Shown piece after piece: positions 57,425 through 64,000 of a stretch of 64,000 nucleotides of DNA. A program made the position numbers and the translations under genes. Position 1 is the first letter of the stretch, and the number at the start of each line of letters is the position of its first letter. Source of the stretch: an uncultured Clostridia bacterium (lineage in GTDB: Bacteria > Bacillota > Clostridia > Christensenellales > UBA1242); assembly GCA_934754375.1 (NCBI GenBank), contig CAKVHT010000001.1, positions 682,001-746,000 of the forward strand. The letters run 5' to 3'. The notes beneath the pieces were generated by a model. The model was given only the letters and a program-made list of their open reading frames with translations, was not told the DNA's origin and made no database searches.

Positions 57425-58108
57425 ATGAAAAAGAAAATATTAATTTTATTGCTTGCAATTTTCTGTATTGGCTTAACTGCTTGCGGTAGCAAAAATTTTG
57501 ATTTGTCCAATTATTTAATTGAAGAAAGACAAAACTTATACACAGCTCAAGATGACCTTTACACAACAACTTTCAGTTCTGGTATGCGTGAAGAAAATTA
57601 TGCATTTGATGGAATAAAAAACAATATGGTTGAATTTGGCATTGTAAGCATCTCAAGGCTAGACTCTGCACCAATGAGCAACGACACGTACGCATACACT
57701 GTTAAAATCAACGACCAAACTTACACTGGCGAACTTAAAAAAAGTGAAACAGACAATTCTTATTCAGCAGATATTCAAGCTATCGCCCCAACAGACGCAA
57801 CAGTAAGTGTTCAAATAATATTCACCGGCTACAGTTTCAACAAAGAAATGGTTAATTGCTCTTCAAACTTCACTGTGGACAAATCTTCAGCTTTAAAAAT
57901 TGCCAACAGCAATTTAAAACAAAATGCGTGTGAACTATTATCTGACAAAAACACAAAGATAGAAGCAGTAATGAAAATCGTAAAAGATAGCGCAAACACT
58001 GAAACAAACAATTACTATTGGTACGTTGGCATCATATCCACAAATGGCGATGTCCTTGGTGTTTTGATTGATAGTGCAAATGGCAATATCATAGCAAAAA
58101 AAGTTTAG
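57425..58108 (+). CDS. Lipoprotein of unknown function
   Basis: 227 residues. Signal peptide with lipobox LTAC (residues 17-20). The mature part has two beta-rich segments and a C-terminal PepSY-like stretch (YYWYVGIISTNGDVLGVLIDSANGNIIAKKV). GAGGTG precedes ATG. The stop codon lies inside the terminator hairpin. Confidence 0.8.
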   Translation: MKKKILILLLAIFCIGLTACGSKNFDLSNYLIEERQNLYTAQDDLYTTTFSSGMREENYAFDGIKNNMVEFGIVSISRLDSAPMSNDTYAYTVKINDQTYTGELKKSETDNSYSADIQAIAPTDATVSVQIIFTGYSFNKEMVNCSSNFTVDKSSALKIANSNLKQNACELLSDKNTKIEAVMKIVKDSANTETNNYYWYVGIISTNGDVLGVLIDSANGNIIAKKV

Positions 58109-58128
58109 CAGGTGCTAAACTTTTTTTA
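58099..58128 (+). terminator. Terminator overlapping the lipoprotein stop codon
   Basis: AAGTTTAGC aggt GCTAAACTT followed by TTTTTT; the TAG stop is in the left arm. Confidence 0.85.
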
Positions 58129-58174
58129 TCTCTAAATGTAAAAATTTAAACAATATTTTTTAACTTCTACACAT

Positions 58175-58594
58175 CTAACCATTAATAACTTTTTCAACAA
58201 TATCTTTATTATCATCAATCAAATTGAAAGCATCAATCATAGCCTCGTCTATGTTGCCAGTTTGCAAAAAATCTTTACACTTGTTTACAAAATTTATCCC
58301 ATCATATCTAAATAATCTTAAATTGTCTGGGGCGATTTTTAATGACAAATTTAAAATATCGCTAACAGCTTGCCCCATTGCGTCAGAATAAAAATCAAAG
58401 AAACGATTATGCCTATTATACATGTTTTTGATACCAATTGCTTTACAAATCCTAATCACACAAATTTCTTTGATTTGTTTTATATATTCAGTTTCGGTTA
58501 ATGCAGGTTTATCAATTTGGAAAAAATCACAAATCTTCAAAATGTTTTTTTCTTGCTCATCATAACGAGAGTTGTTCGTAACACATAAGTTCAT
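58175..58594 (-). CDS. Unknown small helical protein under TGTACA control
   Basis: 139 residues, not recognised; helical (TETEYIKQIKEICVIRICKAIG, NRHNRFFDFYSDAMGQAVSDIL). No signal or membrane helix. ATG 58594 is preferred because GAGGAAA lies upstream and the predicted transcription start (about 58609) excludes the earlier in-frame start. One TGTACA box sits between its -35 and -10 and another just upstream, so it is tightly regulated. Confidence 0.65.
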   Translation of the reverse strand: MNLCVTNNSRYDEQEKNILKICDFFQIDKPALTETEYIKQIKEICVIRICKAIGIKNMYNRHNRFFDFYSDAMGQAVSDILNLSLKIAPDNLRLFRYDGINFVNKCKDFLQTGNIDEAMIDAFNLIDDNKDIVEKVING

Positions 58595-58615
58595 ATCTTT
58601 TGTTTCCTCAAAAAC

Positions 58616-58656
58616 AATATAATATATTTTTGTACAAAAGTCAACGTTTTTGTACA
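58616..58656 (-). promoter_or_regulatory. Promoter with two TGTACA boxes
   Basis: TTGACT (58639-58644), 17-base spacer, TATATT (58616-58621). Box cores TGTACA at 58631-58636 (within the spacer) and 58651-58656 (just upstream of -35), 20 bp apart. The upstream box is centred near -45. Confidence 0.75.
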
Positions 58657-58662
58657 AAAAAG

Positions 58663-59004
58663 TTAGATATTTGAAACTTTGGCAAATTCTTGATGTTCTT
58701 GTTCATATCTCAATTTCATTTCTTTGTACTTTTCACTCAAATCAAATATGTATTTTTGCTTACCTTCCAATGTAAGAGTGTTGTAATATTTATTGTCAAT
58801 AAGCTCTTTGATTGGATTGATAACAATTGTATCACTATCCAAAATCCTGCACACACGCTCATAAAGATTATGTTCCTTTTCGCTTAGCCCAATTTTTGCA
58901 TAAGGTAATTGCTCAAAAACTGATTTCTCCCTGTTATAATTTCTCATTCTGCTTTTAGCATCTCTCGCCATAAAATATAACTTGCCTTTGATTTTCTTTC
59001 TCAT
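58663..59004 (-). CDS. Unknown small basic protein
   Basis: 113 residues, helical and basic (MRKKIKGKLYFMARDAKSRMR, LSEKEHNLYERVCRIL, KYIFDLSEKYKEMKLRYEQE). Not recognised. AAGGGGG precedes the ATG. Same strand and 68 bases upstream of the TGTACA-controlled gene. Confidence 0.65.
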   Translation of the reverse strand: MRKKIKGKLYFMARDAKSRMRNYNREKSVFEQLPYAKIGLSEKEHNLYERVCRILDSDTIVINPIKELIDNKYYNTLTLEGKQKYIFDLSEKYKEMKLRYEQEHQEFAKVSNI

Positions 59005-59356
59005 AAAATCCCCCTTAAATAAAAACTATTTAAAAACAAAACCATACTACTAAAAACACAAAACTATACAAAATCTTTTATATTAAAATTATTGTCGTAT
59101 TTACGTTAATTGCGCTATTTAAACTTAATTTTGTCGATTTTTATTTTTAAACGATTTGATTTGAATGGTTGTTTAATTAAAACATGATTATATTATCATT
59201 GCAACTATTTTATTGGTTTCAAAAAAAACATGGTGAATAACCATGCCTTACATTTTAAAATTCTTTATGTAGTAAATAAATTTGTTTCACTAACACACAC
59301 AAATATGATTTGTTATTAAACATAACAAAAAAGCAGGCATAAACCTGCTTTGTTTA
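59005..59356 (-). other. Gap with two successive terminators
   Basis: AAAGCAGG tttatg CCTGCTTT with T-run (59327-59356) ends the YdjI operon. A second hairpin CATGGT tattc ACCATG with eight Ts (59221-59248, minus strand) follows 80 bases later with no ORF between. No clear promoter was found for the gene at 58663-59004. Confidence 0.6.
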
Positions 59357-59794
59357 TTAAAATTTGTGTCCACAGTGAGCACAGTATTCTGCCTCAGGGT
59401 CACTTTTGCCTTTACAAAGTGGGCAAATTCGCTTTTCCTTTGGAGTTTGTTTTGCTCCGCAGTGTGTGCAAAATTCTTCATCTTTATTTAATAATTTGCC
59501 ACATTTGTCGCAAAGTCTGTCGCTATCAACACCTTTTGCATAACCAATATCTCTAACACTTTTCCTGTATCCAGACATGCCAGCACTAACAACCAACATT
59601 GACACACCAAACATTAACAAGCATAAAGCAACAATGCCTGCAACAGCCACAATGATGTATTTTGACCAATGCGTCATTTTGATAACTGCCATAGCACCGC
59701 CAAAGCCTGCACCGACAGCCAAAAGAATCATCAAAACCGAAACAAGGATTAATGCAGTTTTTCCATAACGAAGTTCTTTATACCTAAAACACAT
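59357..59794 (-). CDS. Membrane protein with two C-terminal zinc ribbons
   Basis: 145 residues. Two hydrophobic helices (TALILVSVLMILLAVGAGFGG, IIVAVAGIVALCLLMFGVSML) then two zinc ribbons (CDKCGKLL..FCTHCGAK and CPLCKGK..YCAHCGHKF). It starts 11 bases after the YdjI-like gene, so the two form an operon and probably a complex, as both have cytosolic zinc ribbons. Confidence 0.75.
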   Translation of the reverse strand: MCFRYKELRYGKTALILVSVLMILLAVGAGFGGAMAVIKMTHWSKYIIVAVAGIVALCLLMFGVSMLVVSAGMSGYRKSVRDIGYAKGVDSDRLCDKCGKLLNKDEEFCTHCGAKQTPKEKRICPLCKGKSDPEAEYCAHCGHKF

Positions 59795-59805
59795 ATTTCA
59801 CCAAC

Positions 59806-60921
59806 CTAAACTTTTTCTCCGCAATCTGGGCAGAATTTTGCCTTTGCAGAAAGAGTTTTTCCACATTTTGCACAAACTTTTCCAACTTCAAGTTTGTTGC
59901 CACAATTAACACAGAATTTGCTCCCCTTTGTGATAGGTTCACCACATTTAGGGCAAGACAATGCTTGTGTTGCACCACATTCTGGGCAGAATTTTGATTT
60001 GCCAGGAATAGAGGCTCCACATTTAATGCATTGAACTGTAACTTGACGTTTGTTATCTTTTGCGCTTGCAATTGCTTCACCAAAAACGTTGCCCATTTGC
60101 ATGCCTGCGCCCAAACCGACACCCATGCCAGCCAACCCAGCGCCTGCTGGATTTTTTGCAGATTCTTCAATTGCATTTGCAGCCTTGAATTGTGTATATG
60201 TGCCCATTTTGTCGCTCATAACACCCATTTTTGTGCGTTCATCAAGCATTTTCTCAACATCTTCTGGCAATGACAAATTTTCAATAACAAAGTTAGAAAC
60301 TTTTAAACCCAAAGGCGCAAATTCTTCTTTTGCATGTTGTTCTACTGCTTTGCCAAGTTCTTTATATTTTGATGCCAAGTCAAGAGCTGAAACTTTGCTT
60401 TCAGCAATAACATCTGTAAGCAATTGAATAAGGCTTGATTTGTATTGAGTTGCAACATCACCAACACGGTAAATTGGGCTTGTGCCAAAACATTCACGCA
60501 TGAATTTTGTTGGGTCATTAACTTGAATGGAGAATGTACCAAAACCACGCAAACGCACATTACCAAAGTCCACATCACGCATCATGATAGGGTTTTGAGT
60601 ACCCCACTTTAATCCCATAAAGCGCTTTGTGTTAATAAAATAAACTTCTGCCTTAATACGGCTGTTGCCAAGTGTTGGCAAACTCAACATCTTTGTCAAG
60701 AAAGGAATATTTTCAGTTGAAAGTTTATAAGTGCCTGCACCAAACACATCTGCAATTTGCCCCTTATGAACAAACACTGCAACCTGGCTTTCCCTAACAA
60801 CCAAAGTTGAACTGTTCATGATTTCAGCACCAGCCTCCATAGGATAGCGGTAGACAATGACATCTGCACTTGAATCCTTCCACTCAATAACTGACAAGAA
60901 TTGTTTTTTGAATAAACCCAT
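59806..60921 (-). CDS. SPFH-domain protein with zinc ribbons (YdjI-like)
   Basis: 371 residues. SPFH/band-7 domain (residues about 30-250: GTYKLSTENIPFLTKML, GFGTFSIQVNDPTKFM, APLGLKVSNFVIENLSLPEDV), a Gly/Ala-Met hinge, then at least four CxxC knuckles (CIKCGASIPGKSKFCPECG; CPKCGEPITKGSKFCVNCG; CAKCGKTLSAKAKFCPDCG). Bacillus YdjI has the SPFH part. Membrane-associated scaffold, perhaps for stress or phage response. AAGGAG precedes the ATG. Confidence 0.88.
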   Translation of the reverse strand: MGLFKKQFLSVIEWKDSSADVIVYRYPMEAGAEIMNSSTLVVRESQVAVFVHKGQIADVFGAGTYKLSTENIPFLTKMLSLPTLGNSRIKAEVYFINTKRFMGLKWGTQNPIMMRDVDFGNVRLRGFGTFSIQVNDPTKFMRECFGTSPIYRVGDVATQYKSSLIQLLTDVIAESKVSALDLASKYKELGKAVEQHAKEEFAPLGLKVSNFVIENLSLPEDVEKMLDERTKMGVMSDKMGTYTQFKAANAIEESAKNPAGAGLAGMGVGLGAGMQMGNVFGEAIASAKDNKRQVTVQCIKCGASIPGKSKFCPECGATQALSCPKCGEPITKGSKFCVNCGNKLEVGKVCAKCGKTLSAKAKFCPDCGEKV

Positions 60922-61027
60922 AATTTCTCCTTAACCTTAAAAAAGGTATCAATATTACTTTAATAATAATACAAATTTTGCAAACTTGTCAATTATTTTT
61001 CATTATCACACGACCAATAATTGTCAT

Positions 61028-61798
61028 CTATGGTGTAATTTGTTTCTTAGTGTTTGTCTTATTTGTTTTTAATTTTAACTTTTGACTAAAGCGAGTTAAA
61101 AATTTATCAATTTTTGTTTGATATTTAACACTAAAATAAAACAACAAAGCCATGCTTATAGCAATCAAAAGCCAAACAGCCAAGCCCCAGCCAGAAAAAG
61201 GAATAATTGAACCACTTCCAAAAAGAACAGTGCATGCTATGCCAATCGACCGACAAATTACATTGCTCCAAAAGAAGAAAGCAAAACTCATATTTGTAAG
61301 CCCCGCCACCACGCATAAAATATCATCAGGAAACATTGGAAACAACATCATCAAAAAGAATACATATTTCCCCTCACTTATGATTGAAATCCATTTATTT
61401 GTGCTTTCTTCCCCTGCTATCCAATGCAAAAACTTTCTACCAGCCTTTCTACCCAGCCAAAAATTGAAAAGACTACCGATCATTATTGCAATAAAAGATA
61501 ATAAAAATGCCTTCCATTTTGGAAATATAAGCACACCTGTCATCGTCACAACAATGGCAGGAATTTGCAATATCGTAGTTTGCAAAAATTGCAACAACAT
61601 AAACACAATAGAGCTAAACACACCACCATGTTGCACAACTTGACGCAATTTTTCTATTGAATTGATTTTGTCCCACCAGCCACACTTTTTTATTATTAAA
61701 ATAGCGATTAAAATTAATAGTGCAAGTCCAACAAAAAAAACAAGCGCACGCAAAATCGTTGTGCCAAAACCATGCTTGTTCTCTTTGTTTTTACTCAT
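61028..61798 (-). CDS. VTT/TVP38 (DedA superfamily) membrane protein
   Basis: 256 residues with six hydrophobic helices. Family signature FPKWKAFLLSFIAIMIGSLFNFWLGRKAGRKF and FLMMLFPMFPDDILCVVAGLTNMSF. Relatives move lipid carriers across membranes. TATACT (61804-61809) ends five bases before ATG and there is no SD, so it may be leaderless, although the -35 is poor. Confidence 0.87.
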   Translation of the reverse strand: MSKNKENKHGFGTTILRALVFFVGLALLILIAILIIKKCGWWDKINSIEKLRQVVQHGGVFSSIVFMLLQFLQTTILQIPAIVVTMTGVLIFPKWKAFLLSFIAIMIGSLFNFWLGRKAGRKFLHWIAGEESTNKWISIISEGKYVFFLMMLFPMFPDDILCVVAGLTNMSFAFFFWSNVICRSIGIACTVLFGSGSIIPFSGWGLAVWLLIAISMALLFYFSVKYQTKIDKFLTRFSQKLKLKTNKTNTKKQITP

Positions 61799-61912
61799 AT
61801 ATTAGTATATGATAAAAATATTAATTTAAGATAATTTATTTGAATAATATTGTTTGGCAACGTCTGATACCTTTCCGCCTGTTTTTTTAAGGCTTATAAT
61901 AAGCACCAAAGT

Positions 61913-62929
61913 TTAAATGAACTTTTCTGTTTCTGCAATTATTTTATCCATTATTTTCACCGCTTCAACTGGATATTTACCTGAAGCAGATTCACCAGAC
62001 AGCATAACAGCATTTGTTCCATCATACAACGCATTTGCCACATCACTTACTTCCGCTCTTGTCGGACGCTTGTTGTAAATCATACTTTCCATCATTTCAG
62101 TTGCAACAATAACAAACTTACCTTTTCTTACTGCTTTTAAAATGATGTCTTTTTGGATATGTGGTAAACTTTCCATTGGCAATTCAACACCAAGGTCACC
62201 ACGTGCAACCATAATACCATCACTTGCTTCAATAATTTCGTTAAGGTTTTTAACCCCCAAAGCAGATTCAATTTTGGAAATAATTTTCATATTACCACTA
62301 TTGTCTTTTAAAAGTTTTCTAACTGCTTGAACCTCTTTTTTGCTGTTTACAAAACTGATTGCCAGCATGTCAAACTTGTTTTTTATTGCCCACAAAATAT
62401 CTTCTTTATCATTGTCGTTAAGATATTTAATGTTAAGTTTAAGGTTGGGTATGAACAGGCTTTTATTATTGCTTAATGTACCGGAATTTTTTGCAACGCA
62501 GATAACTTCACTATCGGTTTTATCTTCAACTTTAAATTCTAGCAAACCGTCATTAGCCAAGATTTTGCTTCCAATTTCTATGTTCTTAATAATGCTTGGC
62601 TGATTTATAGCCACACGTTCATCATTGCCCACCACATTTTTTGCAAAGAAAATGAACTGCTGACCCTTTTTTATTTCTACCTTACCGTTTTCAAACTTTT
62701 TAACTCTTATTTCTGGTCCACGGGTATCAAGCATAAGTTGAAGTTTTATGCCTGTATCTTTTTTCAGTTGCTTAACATTTGCTACAATGGTGTCCATATC
62801 TTGTCTTATTGCATGCGAAAGATTTATTCTAACAATATCCATGCCCGCCTGCGCCATTTTTTTCATTGTTTGGTATGCTATACTGCTAGGCCCAATTGTT
62901 GCCACAATTTGCGTTTTGTTCTTTTTCAT
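61913..62929 (-). CDS. pyk: Short pyruvate kinase without C-terminal domain
   Basis: 338 residues, while pyruvate kinases usually have 470-590. A domain ([31 protein letters not shown]), B domain, and catalytic core ([79 protein letters not shown]) are complete. It stops right after [14 protein letters not shown], so the C-terminal domain for FBP or other effectors is missing. The sequence beyond the stop does not encode it in any frame I read. ATG 62929 chosen by AAGGGG upstream. Likely active but lacking allosteric control. Confidence 0.92.
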   Translation of the reverse strand: MKKNKTQIVATIGPSSIAYQTMKKMAQAGMDIVRINLSHAIRQDMDTIVANVKQLKKDTGIKLQLMLDTRGPEIRVKKFENGKVEIKKGQQFIFFAKNVVGNDERVAINQPSIIKNIEIGSKILANDGLLEFKVEDKTDSEVICVAKNSGTLSNNKSLFIPNLKLNIKYLNDNDKEDILWAIKNKFDMLAISFVNSKKEVQAVRKLLKDNSGNMKIISKIESALGVKNLNEIIEASDGIMVARGDLGVELPMESLPHIQKDIILKAVRKGKFVIVATEMMESMIYNKRPTRAEVSDVANALYDGTNAVMLSGESASGKYPVEAVKIMDKIIAETEKFI

Positions 62930-63098
62930 AATTCCCCTTCTTTTCAATTATTTTACCAAACGTTAAATTAAAAACAAAATTGTTTTTATGTCCAAACACG
63001 CCATTTGCGTAAAAAATTTTAATTTATTTTGCGTTTGTTTTGCTATTTTTTAAAAAAATATTGAATTTTTCACCATTTATGCTATAATAATTATATAC

Positions 63099-63451
63099 GG
63101 GGGTGAAACAGTTTCGACTGTTATGCTTCGATTTGATACGCACGTCGAGAGGCATCTCGTTAAAAATGCGCTTGTTTTTGTACAAGTTTAAATAAATCAA
63201 AACAATAATAAACTTGCTTACGCTGCTTAATGCGTAGCCGTCAGTTTAGCAGTACCGATATGCTAAAATCTGATGTCAATTATCGGTTAAAGATTGATTT
63301 TGTTGCCTAGCAAACTCAATTTACTTTTAGGCTGGAAATTTGCAAGTGTTGGTGTGAGTTGCAAATTTCAAGATATACTCATCAACTAAACGTGTAGTGT
63401 ATGATTTCCAAGTATGGCAGGACATGGGTGCAAATCCCATCATCTCCACCA
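63099..63451 (+). ncRNA. ssrA: tmRNA (ssrA)
   Basis: 353 bases. GGGGGTGAAACAGTTTCGAC at the 5' end and TGGGTGCAAATCCCATCATC with CCA at the 3' end form the tRNA-like part. The tag frame ends NQNNNKLAYAA (63195-63227) with TAA at 63228; the preceding in-frame TAA limits it to one or two more codons. It ends AYAA rather than ALAA. Promoter TTGAAT (63061-63066), 16 bases, TATAAT (63083-63088). Confidence 0.96.
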
Positions 63452-63466
63452 AACATTAAAAATTGT

Positions 63467-63503
63467 AAAAAAGTAGTTAGATGGCTCTAACTACTTTTCT
63501 TTT
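63467..63503 (+). terminator. Terminator of tmRNA
   Basis: AAAAGTAGTTAGA tggc TCTAACTACTTTT, then CTTTTTTT. Confidence 0.9.
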
Positions 63504-63750
63504 TTTTGACTTTTCAAAAGGTGCAAATGTGACAAATCTTGAACAAGTATCCACCTCAAACTGTTTGCTCCATTTTTGGCAATTTAGCAAATAAGCATTT
63601 TATAGCATATCCCATATAACTTTAAAATATTATCTTGCATCTTTTTAATGATCTCAAACACGTCATAATAGTAAATTTTATCTAGCCCTATCATAACGTA
63701 AATTTATATCAGTCAGCACAAATTGTTATATTTGGTTTAAAAAAACAGTA

Positions 63751-63779
63751 TTGACAAGCAGATGTCACCATGTTAAAAT
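63751..63779 (+). promoter_or_regulatory. Promoter of the small operon at the right edge
   Basis: TTGACA (63751-63756), 17-base spacer, TAAAAT (63774-63779); transcription starts about 63786, 15 bases before the ATG. The 63504-63750 stretch holds nothing else I can support. Confidence 0.8.
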
Positions 63780-63800
63780 ATTGTCAAGAAAGGAGCAGTT

Positions 63801-63956
63801 ATGAGCAATTTAATATTAGCAACAGCATCAAGAAACAGCATTCAAGTTCAACTTGAAAAGCCTGCACAAATGATGCAAGCAAAAACTTACGAACAACAAA
63901 ACATAGAATTTGCAAACTTTATTTTAAAACATTCTAAAAAAGGTGGTAAAAAATAA
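63801..63956 (+). CDS. 51-residue protein of unknown function
   Basis: Reads MSNLILATASRNSIQVQLEK ... LKHSKKGGKK. AAGGAGCAG precedes the ATG and a near-consensus promoter lies just upstream, so the short gene is real. Its TAA overlaps the next ATG (TAATG), which suggests a coupled pair; a toxin-antitoxin or regulator-target pair is possible but not shown. Confidence 0.7.
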   Translation: MSNLILATASRNSIQVQLEKPAQMMQAKTYEQQNIEFANFILKHSKKGGKK

Positions 63957-64000
63957 TGAAATTTACAGGATCAGGCTTTTATCATGAAAACACATACATT
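63956..64000 (+). CDS. Start of a gene cut by the window edge
   Basis: Open frame MKFTGSGFYHENTYI running to the last base. Coupled to the preceding small gene by TAATG overlap. Too short to identify. Confidence 0.55.
   Translation, partial: MKFTGSGFYHENTYI

Noticed and set aside
61799..61912. A frameshift that would restore the pyruvate kinase C-terminal domain
   Set aside because: None of the frames after the stop shows the domain; the next gene begins almost at once.
63175..63190. TTTTTGTACAAG as another member of the TGTACA box set
   Set aside because: It lies inside the tmRNA body and fits its structure, not a promoter.

Overview
The window is AT-rich bacterial DNA using the standard code (genes end in TAA, TAG and TGA). 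Gene content points to an anaerobic, fermentative, low-GC Gram-positive, most likely an uncultured Clostridia-type organism: rubrerythrin, SpmA/SpmB, a Spo0A-type DNA-binding domain, an S-box (SAM-I) riboswitch before metK, YdjI, EndoA/MazF, glycolytic genes, and proteins with SipW-type (TasA/camelysin-like) signal sequences. The lineage is an inference from gene content; no rRNA is present.

Layout. 1-7.7 kb: 3' part of enolase, cmk, a large unknown membrane protein, rubrerythrin, rarA, gap. 7.7-11 kb: zinc-ribbon/NlpC-like pair, tRNA-Ser, a rhodanese-TtcA-like fusion, a DUF308 membrane protein. 11-24 kb: a 2092-residue surface subtilase with about 19 MBG-like repeats, a metK with an extra N-terminal domain under a SAM-I riboswitch, an MFS carrier, polA, tRNA-Leu. 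24-31 kb: dtd, a Rho-like protein that has lost the Walker A loop, mazF with a small partner, a 10-TM metal exporter, spmBA, a free-standing Spo0A C-terminal domain, a TasA-like protein. 31-44 kb: tex, rplM-rpsI with a structured leader, an Xre regulator with its target, a structured RNA candidate, a ComEC-like hydrolase, a patatin, an acidic coiled-coil membrane protein, an rRNA m5C methylase, a lipoprotein. 44-46 kb: a probable invertible switch. 46.6-53.4 kb: a 2281-residue secreted protein. 54-64 kb: mnmA, rpiB, a radical SAM activase, lipoprotein, small regulated genes, YdjI, a VTT protein, a short pyruvate kinase, tmRNA, and a small operon cut by the window edge.

The most striking element is at 44,504-45,953. 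Two TasA-like surface-protein genes face each other and share a perfect 67-bp inverted repeat covering the signal-peptide core. Only the right-hand gene has a start codon, ribosome binding site and upstream leader; the left-hand gene has an in-frame stop just upstream and no start of its own. Each has its own terminator inside the repeats. Inversion between the repeats would splice the silent gene in frame onto the expressed start: a surface-protein phase switch.

Two regulatory patterns recur. A TTTTTGTACAAAA-type box (close to a Spo0A box with two central bases changed) lies near position -45 of three promoters, one of them that of the free-standing Spo0A-type protein. Second, at least six genes have a good -10 hexamer only 6-7 bases before the ATG and no Shine-Dalgarno, which predicts leaderless mRNAs alongside normal SD-led genes. 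All homology statements come from reading the protein sequences, not from database searches.
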